Part shown: positions 60,598 to 64,000 of the stretch, in pieces | How positions within the stretch are numbered: position 1 is the first letter of the stretch | Layout of the letters: every line of letters starts with the position of its first letter | Assembly: GCA_031963415.1 (NCBI GenBank) | Contig: JASSUI010000001.1 | Location: 2,728,001 to 2,792,000, forward strand | Reading direction: 5' to 3' | From: JASSUD01 sp031963415 | GTDB taxonomy: Bacteria; Pseudomonadota; Gammaproteobacteria; Burkholderiales; Burkholderiaceae | DNA: 64,000 bases | Made by a program: the position numbers and the translations under genes | Notes under the pieces: model-generated | What the model was told of the DNA's origin: nothing | Seen by the model: only the letters and a program-made list of their open reading frames with translations | Databases searched by the model: none

Positions 60598-61839
60598 TTA
60601 TCCCTCAACGCCATGTGCACGATAGCCATCTAAAAAGCGCGCAATACGTGTAATGGCTTCGCGCAATTCATCTATTTGGGGTAAGAACACGATACGGAAA
60701 TGGTCAGGGGTTGGCCAATTAAAGCCAGTTCCTTGTACGACCAGGACTTTTTCCTGAATTAATAGGTCAAGCACAAAACGTTGATCATCAGTAATCGGAT
60801 AAAGCGTTTTATCAAGCCGCACAAAAACATAAAGTGCGGCCTGAGGTTTTACGCATGAAACACCGGGGATTTGACTAAGCAATTCGCACACTAGCTCACG
60901 TTGCTCAAATAAACGGCCACCGGGCGCAACCAATTTTGCCGGACTTTGCTTATCGTTTAACGCGGCCAGCACGGCATATTGGGCTGGCACATTAGAACAT
61001 AAGCGCATTGAGGATAAGGTATTAAGCGCATCCAGATAACCACGAGCACGTTCGCGCATGCTGCCAGATAAGCCAGAAACAACCATCCAACCTGCCCGAT
61101 AACCGCATAAGCAATAGTTTTTCGACAAGCCATTAAAAGTGAATGTCAACACGTCGTCTGATAAAGAAGCGACTGCGGTATGGGTTAATCCATCATAAAT
61201 AAGCTTGTCGTAAATTTCATCAGAGAAAATAATCAGCTCGTGGCGACGAGCTATGTCGATTAAATCTCGCAATACGTTATCTGGATATAACGCACCGGTT
61301 GGATTATTTGGGTTGATGATGATCAGCGCGCGCGTTTTCGAGGTAATTTTGGCGCGAATATCATCTAAGTCAGGTAGCCAGCCATTTTTCTCGTCGCAGA
61401 GATAGTGCACCGGTTTGCCACCCGATAAATTAACAGCAGCCGTCCACAATGGATAATCAGGCGCAGGTAACAGGACTTCATCTCCCTCATTGAGTAATGC
61501 CTGCATCGACATCACGATTAACTCAGAGACACCATTCCCCAAGTAAATGTCATCCAGTGTTACCCCTACAATCTTTTTTTGTTGCGTCTCTTCTTGAATC
61601 GCAGCACGCACGGCACGCACACCTTTCGAATCAGAATAGCCTGCTGCATCTGGCAGATGATGTACGACCTGTTGCACCAAATCAGCTGGCGGTTCAAAAC
61701 CAAAAGGAGCGAGATTACCTAGGTTTAAATGGATAATGCGCTGCCCACTTTCTTCTAGCCGCTTCGCTTCAGCCATCACAGCGCCACGGATATCGTAGGA
61801 GACGTTAAGAATTTTGTTTGATTTAGGAATGGGCTTCAC
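60598..61839 (-). CDS. alaA: Alanine/aspartate-type aminotransferase (AlaA-like)
   Basis: A 413-residue class I PLP transaminase. It has LNLGNLAPFGF, GNGVSELIVMSMQALLNEGDEVLLP, IINPNNPTGALY, the PLP lysine in FNGLSKNYCLCGYRAGW and the late FRIVFLP arginine. The sequence is closest to AlaA/alanine-type transaminases, known to sit upstream of hom-thrC in Burkholderia. Substrate preference (pyruvate/glutamate) is inferred. Confidence 0.92.
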   Translation of the reverse strand: MKPIPKSNKILNVSYDIRGAVMAEAKRLEESGQRIIHLNLGNLAPFGFEPPADLVQQVVHHLPDAAGYSDSKGVRAVRAAIQEETQQKKIVGVTLDDIYLGNGVSELIVMSMQALLNEGDEVLLPAPDYPLWTAAVNLSGGKPVHYLCDEKNGWLPDLDDIRAKITSKTRALIIINPNNPTGALYPDNVLRDLIDIARRHELIIFSDEIYDKLIYDGLTHTAVASLSDDVLTFTFNGLSKNYCLCGYRAGWMVVSGLSGSMRERARGYLDALNTLSSMRLCSNVPAQYAVLAALNDKQSPAKLVAPGGRLFEQRELVCELLSQIPGVSCVKPQAALYVFVRLDKTLYPITDDQRFVLDLLIQEKVLVVQGTGFNWPTPDHFRIVFLPQIDELREAITRIARFLDGYRAHGVEG

Positions 61840-61979
61840 AGTTCGACAAGAAGTTATAATTTAGTGAGTTTTATGCGTTGGGCGATAAACTCAAGCCAGC
61901 GCTAACCGGCTCTTGGAGAGCACTAAATAAACGATAAACAAAGAATTAATATCGCCTATTTAGTATTTTATTTTCAGTG

Positions 61980-61995
61980 TTTCCGTTAACGGAAA
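61980..61995. promoter_or_regulatory. Perfect 16-bp palindrome upstream of the Mth938 gene
   Basis: TTTCCGTTAACGGAAA reads the same on both strands and lies 36 bases before the next start codon and 140 bases from the aminotransferase start. It could be a dimeric repressor operator. Confidence 0.5.
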
Positions 61996-62031
61996 GTTAT
62001 TTAGAAAATTAAGCTAACAATACAGACTACT

Positions 62032-62433
62032 TTGAAACTTCATCAAGATTCTTCCTCTGCGCTCAACACCATCACAGCCTATGGCGCTGATTATGTGGAA
62101 ATTAATAATGAGCGTTATACAAGCAGCATTATTGTGTTGCCCGATGCGGCTGTCTGCCAATGGCCAGTCATCTCGTTTAGCGCGCTTTCATCCGAAAATT
62201 TCGCGCAGATCGTTACTTATGCGACTGAAAAAAGCGCGTTAGGGGCATGCGAAGTCGTGATCTTTGGCAGCGGCCATCAACTGCGCTTTCCCTCCGCATC
62301 CCTCATTGCTCCTCTGGTGGCCCAACGTATCGGGATTGAAACGATGGATTTCCATGCAGCTTGCCGCACTTACAATATTTTGATGGCGGAAGGCCGACGT
62401 GTGGCTGCTGCGCTTTTACTCGAAGATGAATGA
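62032..62433 (+). CDS. Mth938-domain (DUF498) protein
   Basis: A 133-residue Mth938-fold protein, related to human NDUFAF3. It shows ITAYGADYVEINNERYTSSIIVLPDA, LGACEVVIFGSGHQLRFPS and MDFHAACRTYNILMAEGRRVAAALLLE. It starts with TTG (LKLHQDSS is read as MKLHQDSS), agreeing with the family N-terminus. Its bacterial role is not established. Confidence 0.88.
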   Translation: MKLHQDSSSALNTITAYGADYVEINNERYTSSIIVLPDAAVCQWPVISFSALSSENFAQIVTYATEKSALGACEVVIFGSGHQLRFPSASLIAPLVAQRIGIETMDFHAACRTYNILMAEGRRVAAALLLEDE

Positions 62434-62715
62434 AACAATAAATAAATCCTACAGCATCGTTTAAGAAAATGCTAAATAAACTGAAAAATACCTTTTTTCT
62501 TTTTTAAGAAATCTCTGCAAAACTCCATGAGCCAGACATGCGCCAGTAGTACTTCCTGTGAAGCCTTGCTCACTCATGCTGCAGCTCAAGAGTTTTTACA
62601 AAGACTCCTTAAAAACCTGCCTACAAGTTACTGACTTTGCATCACACAACGCTATGCCTGGTAATATCTTGCCCATATCAAGTTGCACCCAAAATTAAAT
62701 AGTGTTCCCTTCTTT
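62434..62715. other. Spacer before the glycosyltransferase
   Basis: 282 bases; no gene or clear hairpin recognised. Confidence 0.4.
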
Positions 62716-64000
62716 ATGTGTAATACCTCACCGCGACTGCGACAACCTTCTACCGCATTCATTTTCCTTTGCATCATCTTTACTTTCATTTGGTTTGCTC
62801 AACTCAATATTCGTCACCTTATTCCGAGTGATGAAGGTCGCTATGCAGAAATTGCGCGCGAAATGTTAGTTAGTGGTGATTGGCTAGCCCCGCACTACAA
62901 CGGTTATCTTTATTTTGAAAAACCACCCCTCCAGATGTGGTTTAACGCAGCCACTTTTGCTGTATTTGGTATTGGAGATTGGCAAGCGCGCTTATATACC
63001 GCAGTTGCCAGCTTTCTCGGTATTTTATTTGTTGCTTTCACAGGCACCCGTGTTTTCAACGCACGCGCCGGTTTTTTTGCTGCGTTAGTGTTAGCCGCTT
63101 CGCCTTACTGGATTCTATTAGGACACTTCAATGTGCTTGATATGGGTTTAGCTTTTTGGATGGAGCTAACGCTATGTTCTTTATTACTTGCACAAAGACC
63201 GAATTTACCAACTCGCGCTGTACGTTACTGGATGTGGTTAAGTTGGGCAGCGATGGCGGGCGCTGTGCTAAGCAAAGGCTTAATTGGCATTATGCTGCCA
63301 GGCGCTGTGCTCATGCTTTATACGTTAATTACACATGATTTCGCGCTGTGGCGAAGGCTTTACTTATTCAGCGGCATATTGATTTTTAGCGCGCTCACTG
63401 CACCTTGGTTTGTACTTATACAAATACACCATCCATCCTTTTTTGATTTTTTCTTTGTTGTTCAGCATTTCAGACGTTATCTCACCCCTGAACAAAATCG
63501 TCCTGGTCCTTTTTATTATTTTGTGCCAGTCATCCTAATTGGTTTTTTACCTTGGCTATCATTTGCGGTACAAAGTATAAAACATGCGTTGAAACTACCG
63601 CGTCAAGCAAATGGCTTTTCACCTAGCTGGCTCTTATTTATTTGGTCAGCATTTATTTTTGTGTTTTATAGCCTTTCGCATTCGAAATTAATTTCATATA
63701 CGTTGCCGATTGCACCTGCGATCGCATTATTACTGGGTCTATATTTACCGCTTCTCACACGAGCACAATGGCAACGTCAATTACTCTTTTATTTGACGGG
63801 ATTAGCGATTGCTTTCGTGGCACCACCCTTTTTATTAATGCTTGGCAACCCTGAAACTCCGCAGGCACTTTATCGTGCTTATATGATATGGGTATACATT
63901 GCGTTATTTATTATGCTAACAGGCACGGCGCTTAGCTGGCTTATGCTAAAACGCGCAACCACTCAAGAGCGTTTTACGCAAACTGTAATTCTTTACGCTT
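62716..64000 (+). CDS. ArnT/PMT-type lipid-linked glycosyltransferase, partial
   Basis: The frame is open from ATG at 62716 to the window edge (428 codons), so the 3' end is missing. It is a multi-spanning membrane enzyme of the GT39/GT83 group. The catalytic loop after the first membrane helix is SDEGRYAEIAREMLVSGDW with the key aspartate-glutamate, followed by YLYFEKPPLQMW and ASPYWILLGHFNVLDMG. ArnT adds aminoarabinose to lipid A in Burkholderia; other lipid-linked sugars are possible. Confidence 0.88.
   Translation, partial: MCNTSPRLRQPSTAFIFLCIIFTFIWFAQLNIRHLIPSDEGRYAEIAREMLVSGDWLAPHYNGYLYFEKPPLQMWFNAATFAVFGIGDWQARLYTAVASFLGILFVAFTGTRVFNARAGFFAALVLAASPYWILLGHFNVLDMGLAFWMELTLCSLLLAQRPNLPTRAVRYWMWLSWAAMAGAVLSKGLIGIMLPGAVLMLYTLITHDFALWRRLYLFSGILIFSALTAPWFVLIQIHHPSFFDFFFVVQHFRRYLTPEQNRPGPFYYFVPVILIGFLPWLSFAVQSIKHALKLPRQANGFSPSWLLFIWSAFIFVFYSLSHSKLISYTLPIAPAIALLLGLYLPLLTRAQWQRQLLFYLTGLAIAFVAPPFLLMLGNPETPQALYRAYMIWVYIALFIMLTGTALSWLMLKRATTQERFTQTVILYA

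Noticed and set aside
1..64000. CRISPR array
   Set aside because: No series of identical 25-40-base direct repeats with regular spacers; the repeats seen are palindromic and scattered.

Overview
The window reads as chromosome of a betaproteobacterium from the Burkholderiaceae with a reduced, AT-shifted genome. The housekeeping proteins are Burkholderia-like (GuaB/GuaA, YciB-BolA-PpiC, PpiD beside tRNA-Val, ThiOSGE, TsaB-RimI-Udg, Hom-ThrC), and several gene neighbourhoods match those known in Burkholderia. Base composition, however, is far lower in GC than free-living Burkholderia, spacers carry many repeats, and decayed insertion sequences are common. This fits a host-associated relative such as the Mycoavidus/Glomeribacter fungal endosymbionts. 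That placement is inference from protein character, not a database result.

Layout. 0.2-2 kb: a GT4 glycosyltransferase translationally coupled to a PIN-toxin/Phd-antitoxin pair. 2.2-6 kb: guaA, guaB and rnfH on the minus strand. 6.2-15.5 kb: plus-strand housekeeping genes (ygfZ, msrB, yciB, bolA, a secreted parvulin, a D-amino-acid-dehydrogenase-like gene, NAD(P)HX repair, pgi), with four copies of a roughly 90-bp imperfect palindrome in the spacers. 15.5-21 kb: ppiD, tRNA-Val, a CDF metal exporter and a Kef-type antiporter (minus). 21.3-29.4 kb: dsbB, fbp, tRNA-Thr, then a TPP-riboswitch-led thiamin operon thiO-thiS-thiG-thiE-thiF followed by thiC. 29.6-39.5 kb: ldcA, tadA, a MITE-like element, rnfB, nth, two small cytochromes c, a decayed integrase-type transposase, an ABC-F ATPase, radA and alr. 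39.9-44.2 kb: lplT, an IS1-family element with an intact target duplication, then udg, rimI and tsaB. 44.2-51.4 kb is the accessory core: two copies of a second MITE-like repeat, an AT-rich 873-aa orphan, a RhlE helicase, a second copy of the first MITE, a group II intron 3' remnant and an AT-rich serine-rich/coiled-coil 489-aa orphan. 51.5-57.6 kb: clpB with a sigma-32-like promoter, then truncated IS4 and IS3 genes fused end to end and an IS110-family element with a structured upstream region. 57.6-64 kb: thrC, hom, an alanine/aspartate-type aminotransferase, a Mth938-domain protein and the start of an ArnT-type glycosyltransferase cut by the window edge.

The metabolic genes describe purine (GMP), threonine/homoserine, D-alanine and thiamin synthesis, disulfide and periplasmic folding, and base-excision repair. 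The mobile layer shows four IS families in different states of decay and three families of short structured repeats, some inserted between a gene and its terminator or beside promoters. The least explained genes are the two AT-rich orphans (44634-47255 and 49964-51433). They differ sharply from their neighbours in composition and look like candidate host-interaction proteins, but no function can be read directly.
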